64,000 bases of DNA from Paludibacteraceae bacterium. Lineage in GTDB: Bacteria; Bacteroidota; Bacteroidia; Bacteroidales; Paludibacteraceae. How positions within the stretch are numbered: position 1 is the stretch's first letter; the number at the start of each line of letters is the position of its first letter. The stretch lies in assembly GCA_028694215.1 (NCBI GenBank), contig JAQUTW010000001.1, forward strand, positions 62,001-126,000, in the 5' to 3' direction. A program made the position numbers and the translations under genes. The notes under the pieces were generated by a model. That model was not told where the DNA came from. It made no database searches and saw only the letters and a program-made list of their open reading frames with translations. Shown one piece after another: positions 37,916-48,353 of the stretch.

Positions 37916-39046
37916 TTATATGTTTTTTATTTTTAAAAGTCGATTTAAAACCAATATGGTATCAAACAAAACGATTTTTGCATTAGCATTTTGTTCAATT
38001 TGTGCTGCCGCCAATTGAAATTCTTCTACAATCGGAACGATGTTTGCTTCGTTGATAATTTTAGAAAAATTTTGAGCAAAAGCCGCTTGTTCATCATTCA
38101 TAAAATTAAGTTGTGGCTGTCCCAATCGTAATATAAAATTCTCACGTAATTGGCGTTGCGCCTCTTGCAAGAAATTTTTCTGACCTTCACGTCCGAGGGT
38201 AACCAACCTATCCACCAGCAATTTTATATCTTTAAATTCCAACGTCCACGCCAAACGCATCATGGTGATAAATGCCTGAAAATATTCTTGTTGCGTTTCG
38301 TGTGATTCAATTTGACTCATCACAGCAGTCCAGCTGCCATGTGCATTTTTTACAAAGAAATCTGCTTCTGCGCTTGTAATATCTTTGTATTCGGATAAAT
38401 GTTGCAGCAGACAAGCGTTATCAATTGACGGAATATTTATGCGTTGTACACGCGATTGAATGGTGCCGATAATTTCTTCCGGAGAATCGGATACCAATAG
38501 AAAAATTGTTTTTTCCGGCGGTTCTTCAATGATTTTCAGCACCCGATTTGCACAGCTTTCGTGCATTTTTTCGGGTTCCCAAATTATCATTATCTTATAT
38601 TCCGATTCATAAGGTTTAAAATTCAATTTGCGAATAATTTCATCGCCTTCATTGGTGTAAATTTGTCCTTGTTTCCCTTCTGAAATACTCTCAATCCATT
38701 CTTCCTGTGTCAGATAAGGATGTGCTAAAACTTGTTCTCGAAATTCAGGTAAAAAGTCGTTACAGACCGTCAATTTTTTACTTTCATTTTTAACAATAGG
38801 GAAAGCAAAATGCAAATCGGGATGGATCAATTTTGCAAATTTGATACACGATGGACATTTGCCACAGGCATCATTGTCGTGTTTGTCCGTGCAGCAAATA
38901 TATTGAGCATAAGCTAATGCCAGAGGTAGTTTCCCAACTCCGGGAAGGCCACAAAACAACTGCGCATGCGAAATTCTCCCTTCGCGAGTTGTCTGTATTA
39001 AGTGGCTTTTTATTTTTTCTTGTCCGATGATTTCGGAAAATAACAT
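37916..39046 (-). CDS. holB: DNA polymerase III subunit delta'
   Basis: IIGQEKIKSHLIQTTREGRISHAQLFCGLPGVGKLPLALAYAQYICC; EPEKMHESCANRVLKIIEEPPEKTIFLL. Confidence 0.85.
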   Translation of the reverse strand: MLFSEIIGQEKIKSHLIQTTREGRISHAQLFCGLPGVGKLPLALAYAQYICCTDKHDNDACGKCPSCIKFAKLIHPDLHFAFPIVKNESKKLTVCNDFLPEFREQVLAHPYLTQEEWIESISEGKQGQIYTNEGDEIIRKLNFKPYESEYKIMIIWEPEKMHESCANRVLKIIEEPPEKTIFLLVSDSPEEIIGTIQSRVQRINIPSIDNACLLQHLSEYKDITSAEADFFVKNAHGSWTAVMSQIESHETQQEYFQAFITMMRLAWTLEFKDIKLLVDRLVTLGREGQKNFLQEAQRQLRENFILRLGQPQLNFMNDEQAAFAQNFSKIINEANIVPIVEEFQLAAAQIEQNANAKIVLFDTILVLNRLLKIKNI

Positions 39047-39080
39047 AACTTACAATTAAGTGTTCTTTATTTGAAAAGTA

Positions 39081-39088
39081 CAAAGATA
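39081..39088 (-). promoter_or_regulatory. -7 element TATCTTTG for the holB-ricT-gldH-trmB set
   Basis: CAAAGATA on + strand. Confidence 0.5.
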
Positions 39089-39153
39089 CGCATTTTATCT
39101 GAAAAATCGTTTTTGTAGGTTTAGAAAAAAACCAACATCAGCTATTGTGCGTT

Positions 39154-39161
39154 ACTTTTGT
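39154..39161 (+). promoter_or_regulatory. -7 element TACTTTTG for the sigma-54 activator gene
   Basis: gttacttttgtat. Confidence 0.45.
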
Positions 39162-39230
39162 ATATTCCAACAAAAATATGTAATTTTGTCAGTTTTCTGC
39201 AATATTTACAGTCTTATTAAAACGCTCATT

Positions 39231-40481
39231 ATGCAATTATCTGAAATTCAATCAATAAAACAACGATTTGGGATTATTGGTAATGCTCCGACGCTCAATC
39301 GTGCCATTGATATTGCCGTACAAGTTTCAGGGACAGATCTTTCGGTATTGATAACCGGCGAAAGTGGTGTTGGTAAAGAGAATTTCCCACAAATTATTCA
39401 TCAATACAGTCCGCGTAAACATAATGCTTATATTGCTGTTAATTGTGGAGCCATTCCCGAAGGTACAATTGATTCTGAACTTTTCGGACATGAAAAAGGT
39501 GCTTTTACAAGTGCCACCTCCGACAGAAAAGGCTATTTTGAAGTGGCAGATGGCGGCACAATTTTTTTGGACGAAGTAGGAGAATTACCATTGTCCACAC
39601 AAGTACGACTTTTGAGGGTGCTTGAAGCCGGAGAATTTATGCGGGTCGGCTCATCAAAAGTACAAAAAACCAATGTCAGAGTAGTGGCTGCCACTAACCT
39701 TAATATGCAAGATGCAATATCTGAAGGGCGTTTTAGAGAAGATTTATATTATCGTTTGAATGCGGTTCCTATCCATATTCCGCCATTGCGCGAACGTAAA
39801 GATGACATTCCTTTGTTGTTCAGGAAGTTTGCGTCCGATTTTGCCGAAAAATATACCATGCCGCCTGTAAAATTGAATGAAGAAGCACAACAATTGCTGA
39901 AAAACTATTATTGGAAAGGTAATGTTCGCCAATTGAAAAATCTGACGGAACAAATTTCGGTTATCGAACAAAACCGTGATATAACAGCAGACACATTAAA
40001 TCGATATTTAACCACACCGGAAATTGATAATTTGCCGGCAGTTTTGTCGCCAACCCATACCGACTCAAAGACTTTCAACAGCGAACGCGAAATTTTATAT
40101 CAGGTTTTATTTGATATGAAAAAAGACATGAACGATTTGAAAAAACTGGTACACGACATTATTGCCAAAGAAGATTTGACTTATCCTTCAGATTTTAAAA
40201 CTAATACAGGAAATACATTGGTTACTCCCCAAACAGACAATGAGGTAATTAATATTACACCAAATGTTGTGGCGAGACCAAAAAAAATCAATCAGTCAGA
40301 TGATTCCATTGAAGATACGGAAGAATATGTAGAAGAGTCTTTCTCACTTATTGATGCAGAAAAAGAGATGATAAAAAAGGCATTGGAACGCCACAACGGC
40401 AAACGTAAATATGCCGCTCAGGATTTGAAAATATCGGAACGTACTTTGTATCGAAAAATAAAAGAATACAATCTGGAATAA
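39231..40481 (+). CDS. Sigma-54 interacting transcriptional activator (AAA+ and Fis-type HTH, no receiver domain)
   Basis: ITGESGVGKENFPQIIHQYSPRK, GHEKGAFTSATSDRKGYFEVADGGTIFLDEVGELP; start at Met 29 of the ORF-track call. Confidence 0.9.
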   Translation: MQLSEIQSIKQRFGIIGNAPTLNRAIDIAVQVSGTDLSVLITGESGVGKENFPQIIHQYSPRKHNAYIAVNCGAIPEGTIDSELFGHEKGAFTSATSDRKGYFEVADGGTIFLDEVGELPLSTQVRLLRVLEAGEFMRVGSSKVQKTNVRVVAATNLNMQDAISEGRFREDLYYRLNAVPIHIPPLRERKDDIPLLFRKFASDFAEKYTMPPVKLNEEAQQLLKNYYWKGNVRQLKNLTEQISVIEQNRDITADTLNRYLTTPEIDNLPAVLSPTHTDSKTFNSEREILYQVLFDMKKDMNDLKKLVHDIIAKEDLTYPSDFKTNTGNTLVTPQTDNEVINITPNVVARPKKINQSDDSIEDTEEYVEESFSLIDAEKEMIKKALERHNGKRKYAAQDLKISERTLYRKIKEYNLE

Positions 40482-40483
40482 TT

Positions 40484-40999
40484 ATGAAAAATTTGAGAAC
40501 ACCACTTATATTGTTTGTATTCAGCTATTTATTAGCCATTTCATGCTCTGTTTCCTATAAATTTAACGACGCATCTATTGACTATTCAAAGGTTAAAAGT
40601 ATTGCCATTACCGATTTTCAAAATCGTGCAACGCTCGTATATCCGCCTTTAGCCGAATATTTTAGCGAACACATTCGAGATGTATTTTCCAAACAAACAC
40701 GCTTAACTCAAGTGCGACGTGATGGTGATTTGAGTTTGGAAGGTGAAATTGTAGAATATAGTTTGCAACCATTATCTATTGGAGCCGATGCTTTGGCTGC
40801 CGAAACGCGGCTTACCATAACCGTAAGAGTACGTTTTGCAAATGATGTAAAGCCAAGCGAAGATTTTGAACGCTCATTCAGTGCCAACCGTACTTTCCCA
40901 AGTACCTCAACTTTGACTGATGTACAAGATCAGTTGATGCAGGAAATTACGGAAGAGTTGGTGGATAACATATACAATGCCACTGTTGCCAATTGGTAA
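40484..40999 (+). CDS. lptE: LptE-family LPS assembly lipoprotein
   Basis: LAISCSVSYKFNDASIDYSKVKSIAITDFQNRA..; lipobox; position after sigma-54 activator. Confidence 0.75.
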   Translation: MKNLRTPLILFVFSYLLAISCSVSYKFNDASIDYSKVKSIAITDFQNRATLVYPPLAEYFSEHIRDVFSKQTRLTQVRRDGDLSLEGEIVEYSLQPLSIGADALAAETRLTITVRVRFANDVKPSEDFERSFSANRTFPSTSTLTDVQDQLMQEITEELVDNIYNATVANW

Positions 41000-41053
41000 A
41001 CCTTAAAAACAACTGAAAAACACACAAACAAAAGCATTCTTTTTATAATTTTT

Positions 41054-42502
41054 ATGTCGAAAAAAAAGAATAACAATATTATTGACGAAGTTACTTCGGG
41101 TGAATACAAATATGGTTTTACCACTAATATTAAAACCGATGTTATTCCTGCAGGATTAGACGAAACAGTCATTCGGCTTATTTCATCGAAAAAAAATGAG
41201 CCGGAGTGGTTGCTTGATTTTCGCCTGAAGGCTTATCGGCATTGGCTGACATTGAAAATGCCAACGTGGGCACATCTTACAATCCCTGAAATTGATTATC
41301 AAAGCATAACTTATTATGCAGCACCGCGCAAAAATGCGCCGCAAAGTCTTGATGAGGTTGATCCTGAATTGCTCAAAACATTCGATAAATTGGGCATCCC
41401 GCTCGAAGAGCAGAAATCACTTTCGGGCATGGCTGTTGATGCCGTGATGGACAGCGTGAGTGTAAAAACAACGTTTCGCGAAAGTTTGGCCGAAAAGGGA
41501 ATTATTTTCTGCTCTATCAGTGAGGCGGTAAAAGCATATCCCGATTTGGTGCGACAATATCTTGGCTCGGTAGTGCCTTATACCGACAACTTTTTTGCAG
41601 CTTTGAATTGTGCGGTATTCTCCGACGGTTCGTTTGTTTATATCCCCAAAGGCGTGCGTTGCCCGATGGAACTTTCCACCTATTTTCGTATCAATGCCAG
41701 CAATACCGGACAATTTGAGCGCACGCTCATTGTGGCGGACGACGACAGCTATGTTTCCTATTTGGAAGGTTGCACGGCGCCCATGCGCGACGAAAATCAA
41801 TTGCACGCTGCCATTGTCGAAATAGTGGTGATGAACAATGCCGAAGTGAAATACAGTACCGTACAAAATTGGTATCCGGGCGATAAAAACGGCAAAGGCG
41901 GTATCTACAACTTTGTAACAAAACGTGCCATGTGTAAAGGCGACAATTCCAAAATTTCGTGGACGCAGGTTGAAACAGGTTCTGCCATCACTTGGAAATA
42001 CCCAAGTTGCATTCTCAAAGGCGACAATTCTGTCGGCGAATTTTATTCGGTGGCGGTAACCAACAATTACCAACAAGCCGACACGGGTACAAAAATGATT
42101 CATCTTGGGCGCAATACCAAAAGTCGCATAGTGTCGAAAGGAATTTCGGCAGGTAAAAGCCAAAACTCGTACCGCGGTTTAGTCAAAGTGGTGCCCAATG
42201 CCACCGGCGCACGCAATTTCTCGCAGTGCGACAGCTTACTGTTGAGCGATACATGTGGTGCGCACACGTTTCCGTATATGGATATCAAAAACGATATGGC
42301 CATTGTGGAACACGAAGCTACCACGAGCAAAATTAGCGAAGACCAACTCTTCTATTGTAATCAGCGCGGCATTGGCACAGAAGATGCTATTGGCTTGATT
42401 GTAAACGGTTACGCCAAAGAAGTTTTGAATAAATTGCCAATGGAATTTGCTGTAGAGGCGCAAAAATTACTGTCCATTTCGTTGGAAGGCAGCGTAGGAT
42501 AA
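41054..42502 (+). CDS. sufB: Fe-S cluster assembly protein SufB
   Basis: [40 protein letters not shown]-like core; C-term [31 protein letters not shown]. Confidence 0.95.
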   Translation: MSKKKNNNIIDEVTSGEYKYGFTTNIKTDVIPAGLDETVIRLISSKKNEPEWLLDFRLKAYRHWLTLKMPTWAHLTIPEIDYQSITYYAAPRKNAPQSLDEVDPELLKTFDKLGIPLEEQKSLSGMAVDAVMDSVSVKTTFRESLAEKGIIFCSISEAVKAYPDLVRQYLGSVVPYTDNFFAALNCAVFSDGSFVYIPKGVRCPMELSTYFRINASNTGQFERTLIVADDDSYVSYLEGCTAPMRDENQLHAAIVEIVVMNNAEVKYSTVQNWYPGDKNGKGGIYNFVTKRAMCKGDNSKISWTQVETGSAITWKYPSCILKGDNSVGEFYSVAVTNNYQQADTGTKMIHLGRNTKSRIVSKGISAGKSQNSYRGLVKVVPNATGARNFSQCDSLLLSDTCGAHTFPYMDIKNDMAIVEHEATTSKISEDQLFYCNQRGIGTEDAIGLIVNGYAKEVLNKLPMEFAVEAQKLLSISLEGSVG

Positions 42503-42513
42503 AAAATTAATTT

Positions 42514-43167
42514 ATGTCTTTTTTTGATATACAAAATACGGCGTTTACGTTGTTGGGTTATCCACTCAGCTGGTTGGAGTTGTTGGGCGTACTTACAGGC
42601 TTGGCAGCTGTGTTGCTGGCATCGATGGGCAAGGTGACAAATTTTTATATTGGATTGGTAAATAATGTGCTTTATTTTGCTATTTTTTATCAACATCAAT
42701 TATATTCAATGATGTTGTTGCAGGCTGTTTATTTCTCGCTATGTTGCTACGGTATTTATAGTTGGAGCAAGCCCAACGAACGACAGGAAAAGCTAAAAAT
42801 CAGCAATTTGAATATTCATCAGCGAATTATAATCGGTATAATGCTGATTGTAGCAGGTATTGTGTGGGCAAAATTTGTGGTCTATTTTTCCAATCTATAT
42901 CCTGAACATATTAAAACACCTGCCTATCCGAGTATTGATGCACTTTTAACGATAGCCAGCATTGCCGGACAAATATTGCTTACACGCAAAAAATTGGAAA
43001 GTTGGGCATTGTGGATGATTATAGATTTTAGCAGTACAATTTTGTATGCAGTAATGGGTATGTACTTTACGGCAGCTTTGTATGGCGTTTATTTTTTCAT
43101 TGGTACACACGCTTTCTTTGCATGGCGTAAGGAATTTTTAGAAACGAAACCGAATAATTACAAATAA
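42514..43167 (+). CDS. pnuC: PnuC-family nicotinamide riboside/vitamin transporter
   Basis: LELLGVLTGLAAVLLASMGKVTNFYIGLVNNVLYFAIFYQHQLYSMMLLQAVYFSLCCYGIYSW. Confidence 0.9.
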   Translation: MSFFDIQNTAFTLLGYPLSWLELLGVLTGLAAVLLASMGKVTNFYIGLVNNVLYFAIFYQHQLYSMMLLQAVYFSLCCYGIYSWSKPNERQEKLKISNLNIHQRIIIGIMLIVAGIVWAKFVVYFSNLYPEHIKTPAYPSIDALLTIASIAGQILLTRKKLESWALWMIIDFSSTILYAVMGMYFTAALYGVYFFIGTHAFFAWRKEFLETKPNNYK

Positions 43168-43168
43168 T

Positions 43169-43918
43169 ATGTTAGAAATCAATAATTTGCATGCCTCTAT
43201 TAATGGTAAGGAGATTCTCAAAGGCTTGAATTTAGTTGTTCGCCCGGGCGAAGTACATGCCCTTATGGGACCGAATGGTGCCGGAAAATCCACACTTTCG
43301 TCAGTTCTTACCGGATATCCTGCATTTACCGTTACCGAAGGTTCTATTACATTTTACGGCAAAAATTTATTGGCATTATCGCCAGAAGATCGTTCACGTG
43401 AAGGTATATTTATGAGTTTTCAGTATCCGGTGGAAATTCCGGGTGTGAGTATGGTCAATTTTATGCGTACAGCAGTCAATGAACACCGTAAATATAATGG
43501 TTTAGAACCTATTTCGGCTTCGGAATTTTTGAAAATGATGCGTGCCAAAAAAGAGTTGTTGGAACTGGATAATAAATTGGCAAACAGATCGGTAAATGAG
43601 GGCTTTTCGGGTGGCGAGAAAAAGCGGAACGAAATATTCCAAATGGCTATGCTCGAACCTAAATTATCCATTCTTGACGAAACGGATTCCGGTCTCGACA
43701 TTGATGCGTTACGTATTGTGGCAAATGGTGTCAATGCGTTAAAAAGCAAAGATAATGCCTCGATTGTGATCACACACTACCAACGACTGCTTGATTACAT
43801 TGTACCCGATTTTGTGCATGTGCTTTATAATGGTCGTATTGTGAAAACAGGCGATAAAAATCTTGCACTTGAGTTGGAAGAACGCGGCTATGATTGGATT
43901 AAGAAAGAATTTGAATAA
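43169..43918 (+). CDS. sufC: Fe-S cluster assembly ATPase SufC
   Basis: HALMGPNGAGKSTLSSVLTGYP, SGGEKKRNEIFQMAMLEPKLSILDETDSGLDIDAL. Confidence 0.95.
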   Translation: MLEINNLHASINGKEILKGLNLVVRPGEVHALMGPNGAGKSTLSSVLTGYPAFTVTEGSITFYGKNLLALSPEDRSREGIFMSFQYPVEIPGVSMVNFMRTAVNEHRKYNGLEPISASEFLKMMRAKKELLELDNKLANRSVNEGFSGGEKKRNEIFQMAMLEPKLSILDETDSGLDIDALRIVANGVNALKSKDNASIVITHYQRLLDYIVPDFVHVLYNGRIVKTGDKNLALELEERGYDWIKKEFE

Positions 43919-43919
43919 A

Positions 43920-45257
43920 ATGAGTTTGGAACAACAATATATTGATTTGTATCGGCAGACATCGGAAGCCTTGAAAGTACATTCAGCGACACTTCTCAAT
44001 GCACGGCGCAACGCAGCTTTTGAAAAATTTACACAACTTGGTTTTCCTACCACACAGCAAGAAAATTATTTATATAGTCGGGTACAAGAGAGTTTGGATT
44101 TAAATTATGGCTTGAATATCAATCGTATAAAGATTTCGATAAACGAAAAAGAACTCTTTTCGTGTAATGTACCAGGGATTCATGCCGATTTATTTTTTAT
44201 GATTAATGATCAATTCCATGTGTCACAACAAACAAAATCGTCGCCAAATGGTGTGATTATATGCTCTTTAAGCGAAGCTTGTCAAAAGTATCCGGCATTG
44301 GTTGAACACTATTTGAACCGGCAAATTACTGATAAAAATGATGGTTTTGTTGCGTTCAACGAAGCTTTTTCGCAAGATGGTTTTTTCCTTTATGTACCCA
44401 AAAATACCGTATGTAAAAATCCTGTTCAACTTATCAATATACTTCGTTCCAATGTTGATACAATGAGTTTGGGGCATAACCTTATTATTTTGGAAGAAGG
44501 TGCGCAAATAAAATTACTTGTATGCGATCATGCTGCCAATGATGTTCATTTCTTTAATCATACACTTACTGAAATTTTTGTCGGTGAAAATGCACATTTT
44601 GATTATTATGGACTCGAAAGTACACATTTAAAAACAACGGCTTTGAAACAAATATTTGTTTCACAAAAATCTGATTCACAAATTGTTATGAATACAATTG
44701 GGCTAAATAACGGTTGTACACGCAATCATATTGAGGTTGATATGAATGGATCGGGTGCCGAAACTTGGCTTGGCGGAATGTTGGTAAGCGATAAAACACA
44801 ACAAAGTGAGAATTTTACGGTTATTCGACATAACGCGCCTCACTGTAAAAGTAATGAATTGTATAAATATATACTTGATGGAGAGGCTGATGGAGCTTTT
44901 TCGGGACGTATCATTGTAAAAGAAGGTGCACAAAAGACAGAAGCTTATCAAACCAATCGGAATATCTGTTTAAGCAAACAAGCACAGATGCATGCCAAAC
45001 CACAACTTGAAATTTATGCCGATGACGTGAAATGTGGACATGGTGCAACCACCGGACAATTGGACGAGTCGGCTCTTTTTTATATGCAAACGCGTGGAAT
45101 AGGTAAAACAGAAGCTCGTATGTTGTTACTGTTGGCTTTTACGGCAGATGTTTTACAGTTTGTCGAAGTTGAAGCATTGCGTGAGCGGTTGCGTACTATG
45201 GTAGAGCGACGTTTACGTGGCGAAAATGCTAAATGTCAAGGATGTGGAGGATGTTAA
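43920..45257 (+). CDS. sufD: Fe-S cluster assembly protein SufD
   Basis: SGRIIVKEGAQKTEAYQTNRNICLSKQAQMHAKPQLEIYADDVKCGHGATTGQLDESALFYMQTRGI; start at Met 20 of the ORF-track call. Confidence 0.93.
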   Translation: MSLEQQYIDLYRQTSEALKVHSATLLNARRNAAFEKFTQLGFPTTQQENYLYSRVQESLDLNYGLNINRIKISINEKELFSCNVPGIHADLFFMINDQFHVSQQTKSSPNGVIICSLSEACQKYPALVEHYLNRQITDKNDGFVAFNEAFSQDGFFLYVPKNTVCKNPVQLINILRSNVDTMSLGHNLIILEEGAQIKLLVCDHAANDVHFFNHTLTEIFVGENAHFDYYGLESTHLKTTALKQIFVSQKSDSQIVMNTIGLNNGCTRNHIEVDMNGSGAETWLGGMLVSDKTQQSENFTVIRHNAPHCKSNELYKYILDGEADGAFSGRIIVKEGAQKTEAYQTNRNICLSKQAQMHAKPQLEIYADDVKCGHGATTGQLDESALFYMQTRGIGKTEARMLLLLAFTADVLQFVEVEALRERLRTMVERRLRGENAKCQGCGGC

Positions 45258-45269
45258 TTATAGACGACA

Positions 45270-46490
45270 ATGATAGATATGGATATTAGTAAAATTCGTG
45301 CTGATTTCCCGATTTTATCGGAGAAAATATATGGTAAGCCGCTTATTTATTTTGATAATGCAGCGACTACACAAAAACCGCGTTGTGTGCTCGATAAGAT
45401 CACAGAACTTTATACAACGCAAAATGCCAATATACATCGTGGCGTACATTATTTAAGCCAACGGGCAACTGCAGCACACGAAGAAGCACGTCAAACAGTA
45501 GCAGAGTTTATTCATGCAGCAGCAGCCAAAGAAATCATTTTTACACGTGGTACAACAGAATCGATAAATTTGGTAGCGACTTGCTTCTCTGAATTATGTA
45601 AAGCCGGTGATGAAATTGTAATTACACAAATGGAACATCATTCCAATATTGTACCATGGCAAATAGCTGCCGAACGTAAAGGATTACATTTGCGTATTGC
45701 TCCTATCGATGAAAAGGGTGATTTATGCATCAAAGAATTAGAAAGATTGTTGAACAGCAATACAAAATTATTGGCAATAGCTCATGTGTCGAATGTATTG
45801 GGAACAATAAATCCAATAAAACAGATTATAGCAATGGCACATGCCAAAAATATACCGGTGCTGATAGATGGTGCACAAGCAGTTGCTCATTTGGCAGTTG
45901 ATGTGCAAGATTTAGATGCTGATTTTTATACTTTCTCCGGTCATAAAATTTATGGTCCCACAGGCATCGGCATACTTTACGGCAAAGCTTCTTGGCTGAA
46001 TAAGCTACCGCCCTATCAAGGTGGAGGTGAAATGATTCAAAATGTGACGTTTGAAAAAACCACATTCAATGAATTACCTTATAAATTTGAAGCCGGTACT
46101 CCTGATTTTATTGGATCTGTGGCATTGGCTACGGCTTTGAATTATATAAAAGATATTGGAATTGAGCATATTAAAGAATATGAAAATTATTTATTGCAAT
46201 ATGCCACTGAACGTTTATTAGAAATTCCGCAGATGCGCCTGATTGGTACATCAGAACATAAAAGTGGTGTCATTTCGTTTTTGGTTGGGAATATTCATCC
46301 ATACGACTTAGGATTATTGTTGGATAAAACAGGTGTGGCGGTGCGTACGGGTCACCATTGCGCACAACCGCTTATCGATTTGTTAGGAATTCCCGGAACT
46401 GTACGTGCGTCATTTGCTTTGTATAATACAAAAGCGGAAATAGATGATTTTATCGAACATTTACAACTGTGTATTAATATATTGATGTAA
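45270..46490 (+). CDS. sufS: Cysteine desulfurase SufS
   Basis: IYFDNAATTQKPRCVLD, FSGHKIYGPTGIGILYGK, VAVRTGHHCAQPL. Confidence 0.95.
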   Translation: MIDMDISKIRADFPILSEKIYGKPLIYFDNAATTQKPRCVLDKITELYTTQNANIHRGVHYLSQRATAAHEEARQTVAEFIHAAAAKEIIFTRGTTESINLVATCFSELCKAGDEIVITQMEHHSNIVPWQIAAERKGLHLRIAPIDEKGDLCIKELERLLNSNTKLLAIAHVSNVLGTINPIKQIIAMAHAKNIPVLIDGAQAVAHLAVDVQDLDADFYTFSGHKIYGPTGIGILYGKASWLNKLPPYQGGGEMIQNVTFEKTTFNELPYKFEAGTPDFIGSVALATALNYIKDIGIEHIKEYENYLLQYATERLLEIPQMRLIGTSEHKSGVISFLVGNIHPYDLGLLLDKTGVAVRTGHHCAQPLIDLLGIPGTVRASFALYNTKAEIDDFIEHLQLCINILM

Positions 46491-46507
46491 TTTGACTTAA
46501 CATTTTT

Positions 46508-47347
46508 ATGGAAAAGGACACCGCAAAATATGTAAAGGTAGAACGTCTTTTAGGGGAGCAATTAGTTCAAAAAATGCCGCGTTGCATAATAAATTATATA
46601 AAAAAAATTATCCACGAAACAGAAATCAATGAATCAATAGATTTCTCGCAAGGTGCTATGGGTGCCGATTTTTTTAAACCGGGACTTGAGTACTTAGATA
46701 TTGCGTACGAGGCACATGGCGTTGAAAATTTACCTCCAAATGATGGTAAACGTTATATTTTTACCTGCAATCATCCTCTCGGAGGACCGGAAGCCTTAAT
46801 TATAGGAGAGGTTATTCGGCAATATTTTGGTAATAATATTCGTTTCATTGTGAATAAATTATTGACAGAGTTAAAACCACTATCACCGGTTTTTATTCCT
46901 GTTGATTTATTAAGTAATAGGCAAACACGTGATTTAAGTATAAACATAGATAATTTATTTCAGTCTGATAGTCAAATTTGCCTTTTCCCTGCAGGTACTT
47001 GTGCTAAAAAAATAAAAGGTAAAATAACAGAAATGCCTTGGAAAAAAATGTTTGTCACACGAGCTAAAGTATCTCAACGTGATGTGATTCCGGTGCATTG
47101 CACGGGACATAATTCTAACTGGTATTATTTTTTATCCAATGTCAGTCGTTTTTTTGGTATGAAAATGAACCTTGGCATGTTTTATTTGGTTGATGAACTT
47201 TTTAAAAACAAACATAAAACCTTTACAGTAACATTTGGTAAACCTATTGCATGGCAAACATTTGATATAGCCAAAACTGATGTGCAATGGGCCAATGAAG
47301 TGCGTGAAAAAGTACTTACATTAGACAAAATGAATGTAACTGTTTAA
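46508..47347 (+). CDS. PlsC-like acyltransferase (GlsA-like, putative glycine/ornithine lipid O-acyltransferase)
   Basis: IFTCNHPLGGPEALIIGEVIRQYFG, LFPAGTCAKKIKGKI; adjacent to GlsB-like genes. Confidence 0.7.
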   Translation: MEKDTAKYVKVERLLGEQLVQKMPRCIINYIKKIIHETEINESIDFSQGAMGADFFKPGLEYLDIAYEAHGVENLPPNDGKRYIFTCNHPLGGPEALIIGEVIRQYFGNNIRFIVNKLLTELKPLSPVFIPVDLLSNRQTRDLSINIDNLFQSDSQICLFPAGTCAKKIKGKITEMPWKKMFVTRAKVSQRDVIPVHCTGHNSNWYYFLSNVSRFFGMKMNLGMFYLVDELFKNKHKTFTVTFGKPIAWQTFDIAKTDVQWANEVREKVLTLDKMNVTV

Positions 47348-47368
47348 TACAAATACAAAGAATATTAC

Positions 47369-48316
47369 ATGGAATCTATTATCAAACCAATTGATAAATC
47401 GTTAATAAAAGCAGAACTAACAAAAGAATGTTTTTTACGAAAAACAAACAAGGCAGCTAACAAAATATATGTATTGAATGCATTTAATGCTCCAAATGTC
47501 ATGCGTGAAATCGGACGATTACGCGAAATAGCCTTTCGGGCTGCAGGTGGTGGAACCGGCATGGAGGCAGACATTGACAAGTTTGATACTATGGAAGAAC
47601 CGTGTCAGCAATTAATTGTATGGAATCCGGAAGCAGAAGAAATTGTTGGAGGTTACCGATTTGTTTTAGGCGAGAATGTAAAACTTGATGATGATTTACA
47701 ACCAATGTTGGCTACTGCTCACTTATTTAATTTTTCTAAAGAGTTTATAGACAATTATTTACCGTATACTATCGAACTTGGTCGATCATTTGTACGCTTG
47801 GAATATCAATCGACACAGGCAGGAGCTAAAAGTCTTTTTACACTTGATAATTTATGGGACGGATTAGGTGCTTTGGTTGTAAAATATCCGCAATTAAGGT
47901 ATTATTTTGGCAAAGTTACAATGTATCCGTCATTTGGCAGTATAGGTCGCGATTTAATTCTTTTTTTCTTGCAGAAGCATTTTTCCGATCCCGAAAAGTT
48001 GGTAACACCTATCAATGAACTTCAGTTGGAAAGTGATATGCAGAAACTGAAAACAACATTTAATAAAAGTAATATGAAAGATAATTATAAAATATTGAAT
48101 CGGGAAATACGCAATTTAGGACAGAATATTCCACCGCTTGTCAATGCTTATATGAATTTGGCGAATACAATGAAAGTTTTTGGAACAGCCGTTAACGATG
48201 AATTTGGCGATGTAGAAGAAACAGGTATTCTTATTACTGTTGCCGATATTTATAAAGAAAAACGTGATAGACATATAGAAACCTATATTTCCGAATTACA
48301 GAAAAAGTACGCTTGA
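47369..48316 (+). CDS. GNAT/OlsB-like acyl-ACP N-acyltransferase, GlsB-like, copy 1
   Basis: NVMREIGRLREIAFRAAGGGTGMEADIDKFD...QLIVWNPEAEEIVGGYRF...ELGRSFVRLEYQ. Confidence 0.72.
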   Translation: MESIIKPIDKSLIKAELTKECFLRKTNKAANKIYVLNAFNAPNVMREIGRLREIAFRAAGGGTGMEADIDKFDTMEEPCQQLIVWNPEAEEIVGGYRFVLGENVKLDDDLQPMLATAHLFNFSKEFIDNYLPYTIELGRSFVRLEYQSTQAGAKSLFTLDNLWDGLGALVVKYPQLRYYFGKVTMYPSFGSIGRDLILFFLQKHFSDPEKLVTPINELQLESDMQKLKTTFNKSNMKDNYKILNREIRNLGQNIPPLVNAYMNLANTMKVFGTAVNDEFGDVEETGILITVADIYKEKRDRHIETYISELQKKYA

Positions 48317-48353
48317 AATCTATATTATTAACCCAAACTAAACGGCAAAAGAT

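Noticed and set aside
41417-42163. 248-aa minus-strand ORF
   Set aside because: Antisense to sufB, a well-supported gene; no recognisable domain.
42460-42530. Riboswitch controlling pnuC
   Set aside because: Only 11 nt separate sufB and pnuC, too short for an aptamer.
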